From an uncultured Synechococcaceae cyanobacterium (lineage in GTDB: Bacteria; Cyanobacteriota; Cyanobacteriia; PCC-6307; Cyanobiaceae): a DNA stretch of 37,736 nt. The notes beneath the pieces were generated by a model. That model was not told the DNA's origin and ran no database searches. It saw only the letters and a program-made list of their open reading frames with translations. Made by a program: the position numbers and the translations under genes. The stretch lies in NCBI GenBank assembly GCA_903907855.1, contig CAIVPT010000148.1, positions 1 to 37,736 on the forward strand, read 5' to 3'. Of this stretch, positions 1 to 7,859 are shown one piece after another (positions within the stretch are counted from its first letter, which is position 1; the number at the start of each line of letters is the position of its first letter).

Positions 1-99
1 CACCCGGTTGATCACCTTCGGCAGGGCATCGGGATCCTCCAGGGAGAAGCCCGAGAGCAATTCCGACAGCAGATGCAGCGACCAGGGAACGCCCGTCAT
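1..99 (-). CDS. N-terminal fragment of an unidentified protein, cut by the window edge
   Basis: On the minus strand an ATG at 99-97 overlaps the TGA of the FIST gene (ATGA). The frame stays open to the window edge and begins MTGVPWSLHLLSELLSGFSL. Only about 33 residues are visible, too few to name a family. The 4-nt overlap suggests translational coupling with the FIST sensor. FIST genes commonly sit beside histidine kinases or other signalling genes, so a signalling role is possible, but that is context inference only. Confidence 0.5.
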   Translation of the reverse strand, partial: MTGVPWSLHLLSELLSGFSLEDPDALPKVINRV

Positions 100-1334
100 G
101 CCACCGCCAGCGCCACCAGGGTCTGGTTGTGGAAGCCGCCGTAGGGGCACGGGCCGAGCAGGGCCTGGATCCGCGCCATCTCCCCATCCTCCGCCTGGGA
201 CTCCTCGAATGCCCCCGCAGCGCTCCCATCCGCGGATGCCAGGGCGGCGGCCCCCTCCTGCAGAACGGCCCGGCGGGCCACGCAGTCGAACAGCAACAGA
301 CCTTGGGGTGGTGCCCCGCCCAGGCCGTCGCAGGCGCCGCGGCACGCTTCCTCGGTGGCCGCCAGCACCGAACCAGCGTCCCCCTGCATCAGGTACGCCA
401 GACCCCCCTGGGGCATCTCGGCGATGGTCAGCAGCGAGCGACTGGCCAGATCCGCCCCGGAGACAAAACGGATCTCGATGCGCCCGCGACGGCGCAGGCC
501 CAGGGGCCGGGTGGTGGCGAAGCGGGCGAAGGCCTCCCCACCACGCCGCACCTCCGCTGGCGCCTTGAAGGCATCGAGGTACACATCCAATGCGGGCCGG
601 TCGTCGAGGGTCGTGACCCGGTTGCCGCGGCTGCCGGTGACCAGCATCGGCGCCCCCATCGGCTCCCAGCAGTGGGAGACCCCGATTCCCAGGGGTGCGT
701 CCGAGCTGATCGCCGCCGCCACCACCGCCTGCCGCAGCACCTGCGGCCCATGGATCTGGACCGTGCCCCGCATCGCCATGTCGTCGCCTGCACACCCGCC
801 CACCAGCGGCACGTCTACCCCAGCCACGTCGTAGGCCCCGCGCACCACCTCCATCTGGTCGCCCCCCAGCCCATCGGCCAACAGCACAAGCACCGTGTGG
901 CGGCGACGCTGCACCTCCCGCAGGCATCCTGCCGCCTGGCTGGCGGCGTGGCGCAGTCCGCTGCCGTCGGCATCCCCCCAACCGGTGGCCACGGAGATCC
1001 CCTCGCCCCCCAGGGCCCACAGCACCAGCCCGCCGATGCCGGAATGGCCCGGGGCCAGCTCGCCGGCGGTGGAGCAGCCGATGAGGAGGGCGGAGCCGAT
1101 CCGCTCGTTGATCCGGGCGGCCAGCATCTCGAGCGGATGGCTGGGCGAGGCAAACAGCAGCACCAGCTTCGGGGCGCCCTTGTCCAGCACCGCCGCCAGG
1201 GCCTCCTCCACCGCCGCCGCCGGATCCCGTTGCGTGGAGTGCCCCACAGCCACCCAGCGCTGCCCAGCCTGGTGGTTGCCGGGTGGGCCGTTGGCTGGGG
1301 ACTCGGCTGGGGATTCGGAGGAGAGAAGCGGCAT
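96..1334 (-). CDS. FIST N/C-domain sensory protein
   Basis: A 412-residue protein with the FIST layout. The N-terminal FIST domain begins at about residue 27 with WVAVGHSTQRDP and contains the characteristic GCSTAGE motif (seen as LLIGCSTAGELAPG). It is followed by a FIST C domain with the QIHGPQVLRQAVVAAAI and GIGVSHCWEP stretches. FIST domains are proposed to bind small ligands, possibly amino acids, in signal transduction; the ligand here is unknown. I start at the ATG at 1334; the ORF-track start at 1364 is a TTG ten codons upstream. Codons near the start include a 12-nt tandem duplication encoding ESPAESPA. The next gene overlaps its stop by 4 nt, implying an operon. The gene is divergent from the exported protein at 1463. 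Confidence 0.85.
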   Translation of the reverse strand: MPLLSSESPAESPANGPPGNHQAGQRWVAVGHSTQRDPAAAVEEALAAVLDKGAPKLVLLFASPSHPLEMLAARINERIGSALLIGCSTAGELAPGHSGIGGLVLWALGGEGISVATGWGDADGSGLRHAASQAAGCLREVQRRRHTVLVLLADGLGGDQMEVVRGAYDVAGVDVPLVGGCAGDDMAMRGTVQIHGPQVLRQAVVAAAISSDAPLGIGVSHCWEPMGAPMLVTGSRGNRVTTLDDRPALDVYLDAFKAPAEVRRGGEAFARFATTRPLGLRRRGRIEIRFVSGADLASRSLLTIAEMPQGGLAYLMQGDAGSVLAATEEACRGACDGLGGAPPQGLLLFDCVARRAVLQEGAAALASADGSAAGAFEESQAEDGEMARIQALLGPCPYGGFHNQTLVALAVA

Positions 1335-1462
1335 GGGCGGTTTCGCTTTCGCAAATCGACCCAATATCTCCGAAGACCTTCACGCAGTCTGTTCAGCTTG
1401 GCTGTTCACCTGACAATCCGCCGCCGCGCCGCTAAATCCAGGGAGCCCCGCTCCGCCCCGGC

Positions 1463-2017
1463 ATGATCCCCAGGAGCCTTCCCCGGCCTGCCCTGCGGAC
1501 CGCCCTACGGCCCGGCCCGCCCCTGGCCTCGCTGCTTGCCGGCGCCGCCAGCGCCCTGTGCGCCCTGCTGGCCCCGGTGGGCGCCGCCCGCGCTGAAGTG
1601 CTCTATCAGCTGGAGAGCTTCTGCAGCCTCAACGGCACCGATGCGGTGCCCTGCCGCATCGAGGCGATCAACGCCCCGGAGTCCACCGAATACCGCCACT
1701 CCCTCGGGGGGCGGGAGGTGCGCTTCCGCGTCGTTGATGCCCCCACCACCCGCATCGAGCTGTGGGACGGCGAGCGCAACCGCTGGCGCTCGGCCCGCAA
1801 CGCCTCGGCCTTCTTCGCCCTCAATGCCGTCTGCCTCGACGGCACCCGCTTCTGCGCCATCAACCCCAACTACCTCAACAGCATCCGCCAGGACCTGGGC
1901 CCTGCCGCCGATGGCCGCAGTGTGCTGGAGGTGCACTTCGGCGAGGACGGGCGGATTGATGCCAGCTGCTACGACGCCGGCTGCCCCGATCAGGGCCGGC
2001 TGCCCACGTCACCCTGA
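1463..2017 (+). CDS. Exported hypothetical protein
   Basis: A 184-residue protein beginning with an Arg-containing n-region and a hydrophobic stretch (LASLLAGAASALCALLAPVG) ending in GAARAEV, a good Sec signal peptide with cleavage after ARA. The mature part has cysteines that could pair in the periplasm (FCSLNGTDAVPC, AVCLDGTRFC, SCYDAGC). I do not recognise a named family. It starts 7 nt before the next exported protein, so the two are probably co-transcribed. The ATG at 1463 fits the signal peptide exactly. Confidence 0.75.
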   Translation: MIPRSLPRPALRTALRPGPPLASLLAGAASALCALLAPVGAARAEVLYQLESFCSLNGTDAVPCRIEAINAPESTEYRHSLGGREVRFRVVDAPTTRIELWDGERNRWRSARNASAFFALNAVCLDGTRFCAINPNYLNSIRQDLGPAADGRSVLEVHFGEDGRIDASCYDAGCPDQGRLPTSP

Positions 2018-2024
2018 GCGCCCG

Positions 2025-2909
2025 ATGCTCCATCTCGCCCTTGTGATCGGCGTGGGGCTGGGGGGTGTGCCCCTGCCCGCCGAGTCCCTCCCGTTCTCCC
2101 CGGTCCCCTTCTCCCTCCAGCCTTCCGCCCCCGTCACGCTGGTGGCCCGCGACCGCGGGGGGCGCGGCCACCAGCGCAGCGGCTTCGGCGGCGGCCACGC
2201 CAGCCTCGATCGCGGCAACCGGCGCCCCGACGGCGGTTGGAGTCGCCGGGTTGGCGATGGGGACCGGGCGCGCCGCCAGTTCGACCGCGCCCGCCGCGAC
2301 ATCGCCCGCCGCGACATCGATCGCCGCGACCTGGAGCGCCGCGGCCGCCGCTGGGCCAACGATGGCCTCGCCGACATCGATCGCGACCGCGTGCGGCGCA
2401 GCTTCGAGCGGGCCGACCGTCAGTGGGACCGGGCCCGTCGGGAGGTGCGCAACCTCGACCTCGACAACCTCGATCGGCGTGTCGATCGCGCCCGCCACTG
2501 GGATGACCACTGGCCCGGTTGGGTCCGCCCCGGCTGGGCCGTGGCCCGACCCTGGCGGACCGGCTGGTACGGCGACTGGAATCGACCGCCCTGGCGCTGG
2601 TGGGGGGGACGCTCGCTCGCCTGGGGCGTGACGAGCCTGGCCACCGCAGCGGCGATCAACGCCGCGGTGGACGACGCGATCGCCGCCAGCCGCCCCACCA
2701 TCACGGTGGCCGATGCGGGGTACAGCCTCTTTGTGAACAGCGTCGCCCCGAGCGGGGAGGAGGAGGTGCGCTTCACCGCCGCCACCGGCGACACGCGCTT
2801 CGAGGCCCAGGCCGACTGCAGCAAGGGGGAACTGAACGGCCGCGAGCCCGCCAGTGCCGCCCAGGCGGAGCTGGTGAATGCGGCCTGCCAGGTGGCCTAC
2901 GGCCGCTGA
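2025..2909 (+). CDS. Exported Arg/Asp-repeat and Trp-rich hypothetical protein
   Basis: A 294-residue protein. The N-terminus is hydrophobic (LHLALVIGVGLGG), consistent with export. Residues about 45-160 are low-complexity and highly charged, with repeated RR/D/RR segments such as RRDIARRDIDRRDLERRGRR that could form a charged helix. A Trp-rich belt follows (HWDDHWPGW, RPPWRWWGG). The C-terminal about 90 residues form a more ordinary domain starting TAAAINAAVDDAIAASRPTI, with two cysteines. The track ORF begins at 1536, but that part overlaps the preceding gene in another frame; the ATG at 2025, just after the upstream stop, is more credible. Its last 13 nt overlap the convergent lnt. Function is unknown. 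Confidence 0.7.
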   Translation: MLHLALVIGVGLGGVPLPAESLPFSPVPFSLQPSAPVTLVARDRGGRGHQRSGFGGGHASLDRGNRRPDGGWSRRVGDGDRARRQFDRARRDIARRDIDRRDLERRGRRWANDGLADIDRDRVRRSFERADRQWDRARREVRNLDLDNLDRRVDRARHWDDHWPGWVRPGWAVARPWRTGWYGDWNRPPWRWWGGRSLAWGVTSLATAAAINAAVDDAIAASRPTITVADAGYSLFVNSVAPSGEEEVRFTAATGDTRFEAQADCSKGELNGREPASAAQAELVNAACQVAYGR

Positions 2910-4387
2910 GGGCGGCCGCCGCGCAGCCGCAGGCCCGCCCCCAGCAGCGCCAGACCCAGCAACGGCAACTCCCCCCAGCGGGCATAGGGCGTCAGGGAAG
3001 TCCGCTGATAGAGGGTCATCACCGCGCTGGCGCTGCGACCGGCCGGCAGCCGTTCTCGCAGTTGGCCCCTGGCATCCACCACCAGGCTCGGACCGGTGTT
3101 GGCGGCGCTGACCAGCCAGCGCCCGCTCTCGATCGCCCGCAGCTGCGCCAGGGCCGCGAACTGGCCCTGCAGCAGGGCGGGATAGGGGTCGAGGTTGGCG
3201 CTCGCCAGCAGCCAACGGGCGCCGTGCCGGCTGGCACTGGCCAGGGCGCTGCCATCGGAGAGCTCGTAGCAGATCGCCACGCCCACCGGCCCCGCCGGCC
3301 GCTCCAGCAGCCGTGAGGCGGGCCCCGGCTCCACCCCGCCCACCGCCGAGAGGCCGCTCCAGCGCAGCAGCCCCGCCAGCGGCACCCATTCCCCCAGGGG
3401 CACCACCCGGTGCTTGTCGATCCAGCCCTGCGGCTCCTGGGCCCCAACCGCGAAGCGCAGGAGGCTGCTGCGCAGTTCATCCCCCTCCTGGCGGAAGCCG
3501 CCACTGAGCACCTCCACGGGCGCCGGCGCGGGCAGCCGCTGGCCGCTGCTCAGGGCCCCCTCCGGAAGGATGAGGCTGCTCACGGAGTCCGTCGCAGCCA
3601 GATGGGCCTGGGCCTGCCCGAGCTGGCGGAGCAGCCGCCGCTGTTCCTCGGCGCTGAACTTCTGGCGGGTGGGGATGGCCGGCTGCAGCACCAGGAGCCG
3701 CTCGCGCGGACCTTCCTCCCTCGCCGACGCCAGGGCCGCCATTCCGCCGAGGTGGCCCCCGAGCACCAGCAGCAGCGCCAGGGCCAGGGCGGCGCGCCGC
3801 CGGGCGGGGGCCACCACCGCCCGCCACAGGGCCCAGCCGATGGCCAGCTGCAGGGCGGCCACCAGGCCGGCCCCCCCCACGGCCGCCAGCCCCGCCAGGG
3901 GGCGGTCGGATGGCAGCGGGGCTGCCCCCAGCCCGATCCAGAAGAGCGGACCGCGCGCCAGGCCCACCTCCGCCAGCCCCCACAGGGTTGCCCCCAGCAA
4001 GGCGGTGGCGGGACGGGCCGCCTCAAGCCGCCGCATCAGCACCAGCCAGAGCAGCACCAGCAGCCCGCCGCAACTGCCCACCAGCAGCCAGACCAGCAGG
4101 CAGATGGGCAGGCTCAGCGGCCCGGGCACCCCGATCCAGTCGAGCGGATGCAACCACAGCAGCCAGCGATGGCTCGCCAACACCGCCGCCAGCCCCCAGA
4201 GGAAGGCGCCGGCCGCCGCCGGCCGGCCGGCCGTGGGCGGAGAACCGGCCAGGGCCCAGAGCCCGGCCAGCGCCGCCCAGAGCAGGGGCAGCCAGCCCAG
4301 AGGCGGCAGCGCCAGGCCCGCCGCCGTGCCGGCCGCCAGGGCCGCCGTCAGGGTGAGGGCCCCGCGCCGCTGACGGTCATTGCCCAT
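2897..4387 (-). CDS. lnt: Apolipoprotein N-acyltransferase
   Basis: Transfers an acyl chain to the N-terminal cysteine of lipoproteins, the last step of lipoprotein maturation, in the inner membrane. The 496-residue protein has about six hydrophobic segments over residues 10-220, then a nitrilase-type domain. The catalytic triad is visible: Glu in LILPEGAL (about 276), Lys in GWIDKHRVVPLGEW (about 325) and Cys in VAICYE (about 373). A last hydrophobic segment (LPLLGLALLGAGL) closes the protein. The track ORF extends to 4801, but the extra part is a shadow of the phasin-like gene on the other strand, so I start at ATG 4387 (MGNDRQ). It is divergent from the phasin-like gene and overlaps the convergent upstream gene by 13 nt. 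Confidence 0.93.
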   Translation of the reverse strand: MGNDRQRRGALTLTAALAAGTAAGLALPPLGWLPLLWAALAGLWALAGSPPTAGRPAAAGAFLWGLAAVLASHRWLLWLHPLDWIGVPGPLSLPICLLVWLLVGSCGGLLVLLWLVLMRRLEAARPATALLGATLWGLAEVGLARGPLFWIGLGAAPLPSDRPLAGLAAVGGAGLVAALQLAIGWALWRAVVAPARRRAALALALLLVLGGHLGGMAALASAREEGPRERLLVLQPAIPTRQKFSAEEQRRLLRQLGQAQAHLAATDSVSSLILPEGALSSGQRLPAPAPVEVLSGGFRQEGDELRSSLLRFAVGAQEPQGWIDKHRVVPLGEWVPLAGLLRWSGLSAVGGVEPGPASRLLERPAGPVGVAICYELSDGSALASASRHGARWLLASANLDPYPALLQGQFAALAQLRAIESGRWLVSAANTGPSLVVDARGQLRERLPAGRSASAVMTLYQRTSLTPYARWGELPLLGLALLGAGLRLRGGRPQRP

Positions 4388-4445
4388 GGCCGTGGTGCGC
4401 AGGACGCGCCACGCTGCCTCTGGTGACACGCAATCCCTCCCGACC

Positions 4446-4820
4446 ATGGACCAGGGCAATCTGCTGCAGATGTTGCTGCTGCGCGGCCTCGGCACCACCT
4501 CCTTGGTGGCCGACCGCCTGCGGTATGTGAGCCAGGAGTGGGTGAGCAGCGGCCGCCTCGACCCCACCCACGCCTCAGCGCTGGTGGAAGACGTGATGCG
4601 CGCCCTGCGGGGCGATTCGCCGGAGGTGGAGCAGCAGGCCGAGCGCCAGCTGGAGCGCAACCGCGACCAGCTGCTGCAGGACCTCGGCCTCGCCCGCCAG
4701 CGGGAGCTCGATGAGCTGCGCGGTCGCCTCGACCGGCTGGAGCGGCAGATGCGCCAGGGCGGCGGCGGAGCGGGCCCCGCGGCCACGGGCCTCTCCGACA
4801 CCGACTTCCCGCCGGACTGA
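4446..4820 (+). CDS. Phasin-like coiled-coil protein
   Basis: A 124-residue, mostly helical protein. It starts with a short amphipathic part (LLQMLLLRGLGTTSLVADRLR) and has a long charged coiled-coil-like stretch from about 58 to 105 ending RELDELRGRLDRLERQMRQ. This ending resembles phasins and PhaF-type polyhydroxyalkanoate granule-associated proteins (family knowledge), but no PHA gene is nearby, so the role is open. The ATG at 4446 is preferred to 4380, because 4380 overlaps the start of divergent lnt. A perfect 13-nt tandem duplication covers the stop codon. The FKBP gene follows 70 nt downstream. Confidence 0.7.
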   Translation: MDQGNLLQMLLLRGLGTTSLVADRLRYVSQEWVSSGRLDPTHASALVEDVMRALRGDSPEVEQQAERQLERNRDQLLQDLGLARQRELDELRGRLDRLERQMRQGGGGAGPAATGLSDTDFPPD

Positions 4821-4890
4821 GACGTCGGACTGAGACGTCGGAGTGAGTCGCCGGGCCCTGCCAGAATTCCGCCGTTCCGGTCCTGCCTCG

Positions 4891-5565
4891 ATGCGCGAGA
4901 TCCTGATCAGTTCGGCGGTCTGCGTGGCCTGCCTGCTGGTGGCCCTGGTCAGCCAGCTGGTGTCCCCCTCCACGGTGGTCGCCGCCGCCCCATCCCCATC
5001 CGCCGCCCCAGCCGCTGCCGTGGCTCCCGCCTTCGGCACCCAGACCGCGCTCGCGGGCACCCGTGCGGCGGCCCCTGCGGTGGCCCCGGCTATCGCCTCT
5101 CCGCTCGAGCTCGATCCCGACGAGTCCAACCCCACCCTTTTCACCATGGCCCCCGATAGCCCCGCCCCTGAAACCGATCTGGCGGCGGGTGCCGCCGCCC
5201 TCGGCGGCCCCTTGGAGGCCAGCCCCGAGCGGGTCACCGAGAGCGGCCTGCGCATCACCGATCTGGTGGTGGGGGAGGGGGCCGAGGCGGTGGCCGGTCA
5301 GGCGGTGGTGGTCAACTACCGGGGAACCCTTACCAATGGCCGCGAGTTCGACAGCAGCTACGGCCGGGGCCCGTTCCGCTTTCCCCTCGGCGCCGGTCGG
5401 GTGATCCGGGGCTGGGATGAGGGCGTGGCGGGGATGAAGGTGGGGGGCAAGCGCAAGCTCGTGATCCCTCCCGACCTCGGCTACGGCTCCCGCGGAGCCG
5501 GCGGGGTCATCCCTCCGGATGCCACCTTGATCTTTGAGGTGGAATTGCTGGAGGTGGGTGGCTGA
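4891..5565 (+). CDS. FKBP-type peptidyl-prolyl cis-trans isomerase, exported
   Basis: Catalyses proline cis-trans isomerisation during folding. The 224-residue protein begins with a hydrophobic segment (ILISSAVCVACLLVALVSQLV), a signal peptide or anchor, followed by an Ala/Pro-rich linker up to about residue 105. The FKBP domain occupies the last about 110 residues with the family hallmarks VVVNYRGTL, GREFDSSY, VIRGWDEGVAGMKVGGKR and GYGSRGAGGVIPPDATLIF. It probably acts in the periplasm or thylakoid lumen. The ATG at 4891 is chosen because the signal segment starts right there; the longer ORF start at 4843 overlaps a repetitive spacer. Confidence 0.93.
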   Translation: MREILISSAVCVACLLVALVSQLVSPSTVVAAAPSPSAAPAAAVAPAFGTQTALAGTRAAAPAVAPAIASPLELDPDESNPTLFTMAPDSPAPETDLAAGAAALGGPLEASPERVTESGLRITDLVVGEGAEAVAGQAVVVNYRGTLTNGREFDSSYGRGPFRFPLGAGRVIRGWDEGVAGMKVGGKRKLVIPPDLGYGSRGAGGVIPPDATLIFEVELLEVGG

Positions 5566-5596
5566 TCGGGGCCCATCCGGCCCGGAAGGCGATCGT

Positions 5597-5602
5597 TAGG
5601 AT
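5597..5602 (+). promoter_or_regulatory. Candidate -10 element for sodB
   Basis: TAGGAT lies 54 nt before the sodB ATG in a 91-nt intergenic gap. The same TAGGNT type of hexamer recurs before rpsD, rpmH and other operon heads here. No convincing -35 is visible. Confidence 0.3.
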
Positions 5603-5656
5603 GCCGCCGCCGGGCCGACCCCCCACCGGTTCCCCCACCGCATAATTCGACGTTCC

Positions 5657-6256
5657 ATGGCCTTCACGCTGCCCGAATTGCCCTTCGGCCCCTCCGAACT
5701 CGAGCCCCACATCACGGCCAACACCCTCGGGTTCCACCACGGCAAGCACCACGCCGCCTACGTCACCAACCTCAACAAGCTGATCGAAGGTACCGATCTC
5801 GACGGCAAGAGCCTGGAGGAGGTGATCCTGGCCTCCGCCGGCGACGCCAGCAAGGCCGGCATTTTCAACAACGCCGCCCAGGTCTGGAACCACACCTTCT
5901 ACTGGCAGTCGATGAAACCGGCTGGCGGCGGCCAGCCCAGCGGCGCCCTGCTCGACAAGATCAACGCCGATTTCGGCAGCTTTGAAGCCTTCGTGGAGGC
6001 CTTCAAAACCGCCGGTGCCACCCAGTTCGGCAGTGGCTGGGCCTGGCTGGTGCTCGATAACGGCACCCTGAAGGTCACCAAGACCCCCAACGCCGATCTG
6101 CCCCTAGCCCATGGTCAGAAGGCTCTGCTCACCATGGATGTCTGGGAGCACGCCTACTACCTCGATTACCAGAACCGCCGGCCCGATTACATCAGCACCT
6201 TCCTCGACAAGCTGGTGAATTGGGACTTCGCTGCCGCCAATCTGGCCGCTGCCTGA
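5657..6256 (+). CDS. sodB: Superoxide dismutase, Fe type
   Basis: Converts superoxide to oxygen and hydrogen peroxide in the cytoplasm. The 199-residue length is typical for bacterial Fe/Mn SOD. Metal ligands can be placed: His27 in FHHGKHHAAYV, His in QVWNHTFYW (about 79), and Asp and His in TMDVWEHAYYLDY (about 162 and 166). The local sequence AAQVWNHTFYW and the GSGWAWL stretch favour iron over manganese, though metal use cannot be proved from sequence. The gene appears monocistronic, with its own candidate promoter and a clear terminator 35 nt downstream. Confidence 0.96.
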   Translation: MAFTLPELPFGPSELEPHITANTLGFHHGKHHAAYVTNLNKLIEGTDLDGKSLEEVILASAGDASKAGIFNNAAQVWNHTFYWQSMKPAGGGQPSGALLDKINADFGSFEAFVEAFKTAGATQFGSGWAWLVLDNGTLKVTKTPNADLPLAHGQKALLTMDVWEHAYYLDYQNRRPDYISTFLDKLVNWDFAAANLAAA

Positions 6257-6290
6257 TGCGGGTCTGATCCCGGCCCGATCCGGCTCCCCT

Positions 6291-6321
6291 CGGGGTGAGG
6301 CTCCGTGCCTCGCCCCGTTTT
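6291..6321 (+). terminator. Rho-independent terminator after sodB
   Basis: An 11-bp stem (CGGGGTGAGGC / GCCTCGCCCCG, one G-U pair) with a TCCGT loop is followed directly by TTTT. Confidence 0.8.
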
Positions 6322-6358
6322 CCCACACCAGCAGGCAGACCGTCTTCCCTTCCCCGCC

Positions 6359-6364
6359 TAGGCT
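6359..6364 (+). promoter_or_regulatory. Candidate -10 element for the small membrane protein operon
   Basis: TAGGCT lies 31 nt before the ATG at 6395, just downstream of the sodB terminator. No clear -35 box is visible. Confidence 0.25.
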
Positions 6365-6394
6365 GGGATCTGCTGCTGACGAGCCGCCTTGCCG

Positions 6395-6661
6395 ATGGAT
6401 CTGTTGGTTGATGTCCTGCTGCTGTTGGCGGCGGTGATGCTGTTTGATCGCAGCAACACCGACCGCGACGAAGTGTGGCAGCTCTGCCTGCGCATCCTGG
6501 CGGTGATGTCCGTGTTGTCCGTGATCACCAGCGACCGCGGCTTGCCGTTGGCCGTGCTGTTGCTGGGCTTCGCCCTCTGGCTCCCCGGCGCTGCCCGGGT
6601 GGAGCGGGCCCTTGATGCGGCTCTCCACAACCTGCCCGGGCGACGGGAGCCGCCGGCATGA
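6395..6661 (+). CDS. Small membrane protein, hypothetical
   Basis: An 88-residue protein with an N-terminal hydrophobic helix (LLVDVLLLLAAVMLF), a polar stretch (DRSNTDRDEVWQ), and hydrophobic segments LRILAVMSVLSVI and GLPLAVLLLGFALWL, so two or three membrane passes. I do not recognise a family. The ATG at 6395 is preferred over the TTG at 6389, two codons upstream. Its stop overlaps the start of a 27-residue ORF (ATGA), suggesting that the two small membrane proteins are made together. Confidence 0.65.
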   Translation: MDLLVDVLLLLAAVMLFDRSNTDRDEVWQLCLRILAVMSVLSVITSDRGLPLAVLLLGFALWLPGAARVERALDAALHNLPGRREPPA

Positions 6662-6741
6662 ACCACGACGGTCCGGATCTGATCGAGTTGATTTTCGTGG
6701 CCTTCGTGCTTGCAGGCATCTCTTACAGCCTCACGCACTAG
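6658..6741 (+). CDS. 27-residue membrane microprotein (too short for the ORF track)
   Basis: The ATG at 6658 overlaps the TGA of the upstream membrane protein (ATGA). The ORF reads [20 protein letters not shown] then ISYSLTH and a TAG stop at 6739-6741. It is a short acidic N-terminus followed by a single hydrophobic helix of about 16 residues, typical of single-pass microproteins. Its 3' end overlaps the 3' end of convergent queA by 11 nt. The exact 4-nt overlap and helix-like composition support it; no homologue is recalled. Confidence 0.5.
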   Translation: MNHDGPDLIELIFVAFVLAGISYSLTH

Positions 6742-7846
6742 GGCCAGCCCCTGGGAGAATCGCCTCCGGGGGGATCCACATGGCGTCGCCGTAGGAAAAG
6801 AAGCGGTAGCCAGAGGTGATCGCCTCCCCATACAGGTCAAGCAGGCGCCGCCGGCCGATCAAGGCGCTCACCAGCAGCAGCAGCGAGCTGCGCGGCAGGT
6901 GGAAATTTGTCAGCAGCCCCTGAACTTGGGTGAAGCGGAAGCCCGGCTGGATCACGAGGTTCACCGGTCCGGTGTGCGCCACCAGCTGGCCCCCGTTCCG
7001 TGCCGCCACCCCCTCCAGGCTGCGCACCGTGGTGGTGCCGATGGCGATCAGGCGGCCGCCGCGGTTCCGGCAGGCCTCCACGGCCGCCACCAGCTCCGGG
7101 CTCACCTCCACCCATTCGCTGTGCAGCTCCAGGCTGCGCAGATCCTCCTGTTCCACCGGCCGGAAGGTGCCCAGGCCCACGTGCAGCGTCACCGTGGCCA
7201 GACAGACGCCTCGCTCCTGCAGGGCGGCGAGCAGCGCATCGCTCAGGTGCAGGCCGGCGGTGGGGGCGGCCACTGCTCCGGGGCGCGCGGCGTAACGGGT
7301 CTGGTAGCGCTCGGCGTCGCTGGCGTCGTGGGCGTGGATATAGGGGGGTAGTGGGATGGCGCCGTAGCGCACCAGCAGGGGCTCCAGGCGGGCCGCGTCG
7401 AGGCAGTCGGCCGGGAAGGCGATGCGATGGCCGCCTGTCGCTGGATCGCGCTCCAGCACCTGCAGCGACAGCGGCGGTTCTCCGGCCGCCTCCACGGTGA
7501 GCCATTCGCCGGGGCGCAGCCGTTTGGCGGGACGGGCCAGGCAGAGCCAGTGGCCGGCTTCGCCGCAGGGTTCGAGCACGAGCACCTCCACCGCTCCGCC
7601 ACTGGCCCGTCGCGCCGCCAGCCGGGCGCGCAACACGCGGGTGTCGTTGACCACCAGCAGGTCGCCGGCACGCAGTTCGTTCTGCAGATCCCACACCGTC
7701 AGGTGGCGGGCGTCGGTGGGGGCCCCGGGGGGCTCCACCGCCAGCAAGCGGGCGGCGTGGCGAGGCTCCACCGGCCGCTGGGCGATGCGCCCGTCGTCGA
7801 GCGGGAAGTCGTAGCTGGAGAGGCGCAGATCCGCTGGGTCGATCAC
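6731..7846 (-). CDS. queA: S-adenosylmethionine:tRNA ribosyltransferase-isomerase
   Basis: Transfers the ribosyl part of SAM to preQ1 at the wobble base of certain tRNAs, giving epoxyqueuosine. The 371-residue protein has the QueA hallmarks: [20 protein letters not shown] at the N-terminus, [79 protein letters not shown] and the C-terminal [11 protein letters not shown]. The start is GTG at 7846, 13 nt after the stop of the E2 gene, so the two are likely co-transcribed although functionally unrelated. Confidence 0.96.
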   Translation of the reverse strand: MIDPADLRLSSYDFPLDDGRIAQRPVEPRHAARLLAVEPPGAPTDARHLTVWDLQNELRAGDLLVVNDTRVLRARLAARRASGGAVEVLVLEPCGEAGHWLCLARPAKRLRPGEWLTVEAAGEPPLSLQVLERDPATGGHRIAFPADCLDAARLEPLLVRYGAIPLPPYIHAHDASDAERYQTRYAARPGAVAAPTAGLHLSDALLAALQERGVCLATVTLHVGLGTFRPVEQEDLRSLELHSEWVEVSPELVAAVEACRNRGGRLIAIGTTTVRSLEGVAARNGGQLVAHTGPVNLVIQPGFRFTQVQGLLTNFHLPRSSLLLLVSALIGRRRLLDLYGEAITSGYRFFSYGDAMWIPPEAILPGAGPSA

Positions 7847-7859
7847 GGCCGAGGCTCGC

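Noticed and set aside
129-1466. Long plus-strand ORF (445 aa) opposite the FIST gene
   Set aside because: It is the antisense shadow of the FIST coding sequence in GC-rich DNA; the product is His/Gln/Arg-rich without domain features.
1875-3389. 504-aa minus ORF across the two exported proteins
   Set aside because: Its composition is repetitive Gly/Ala/Arg and it spans two well-supported genes plus part of lnt in a wrong frame.
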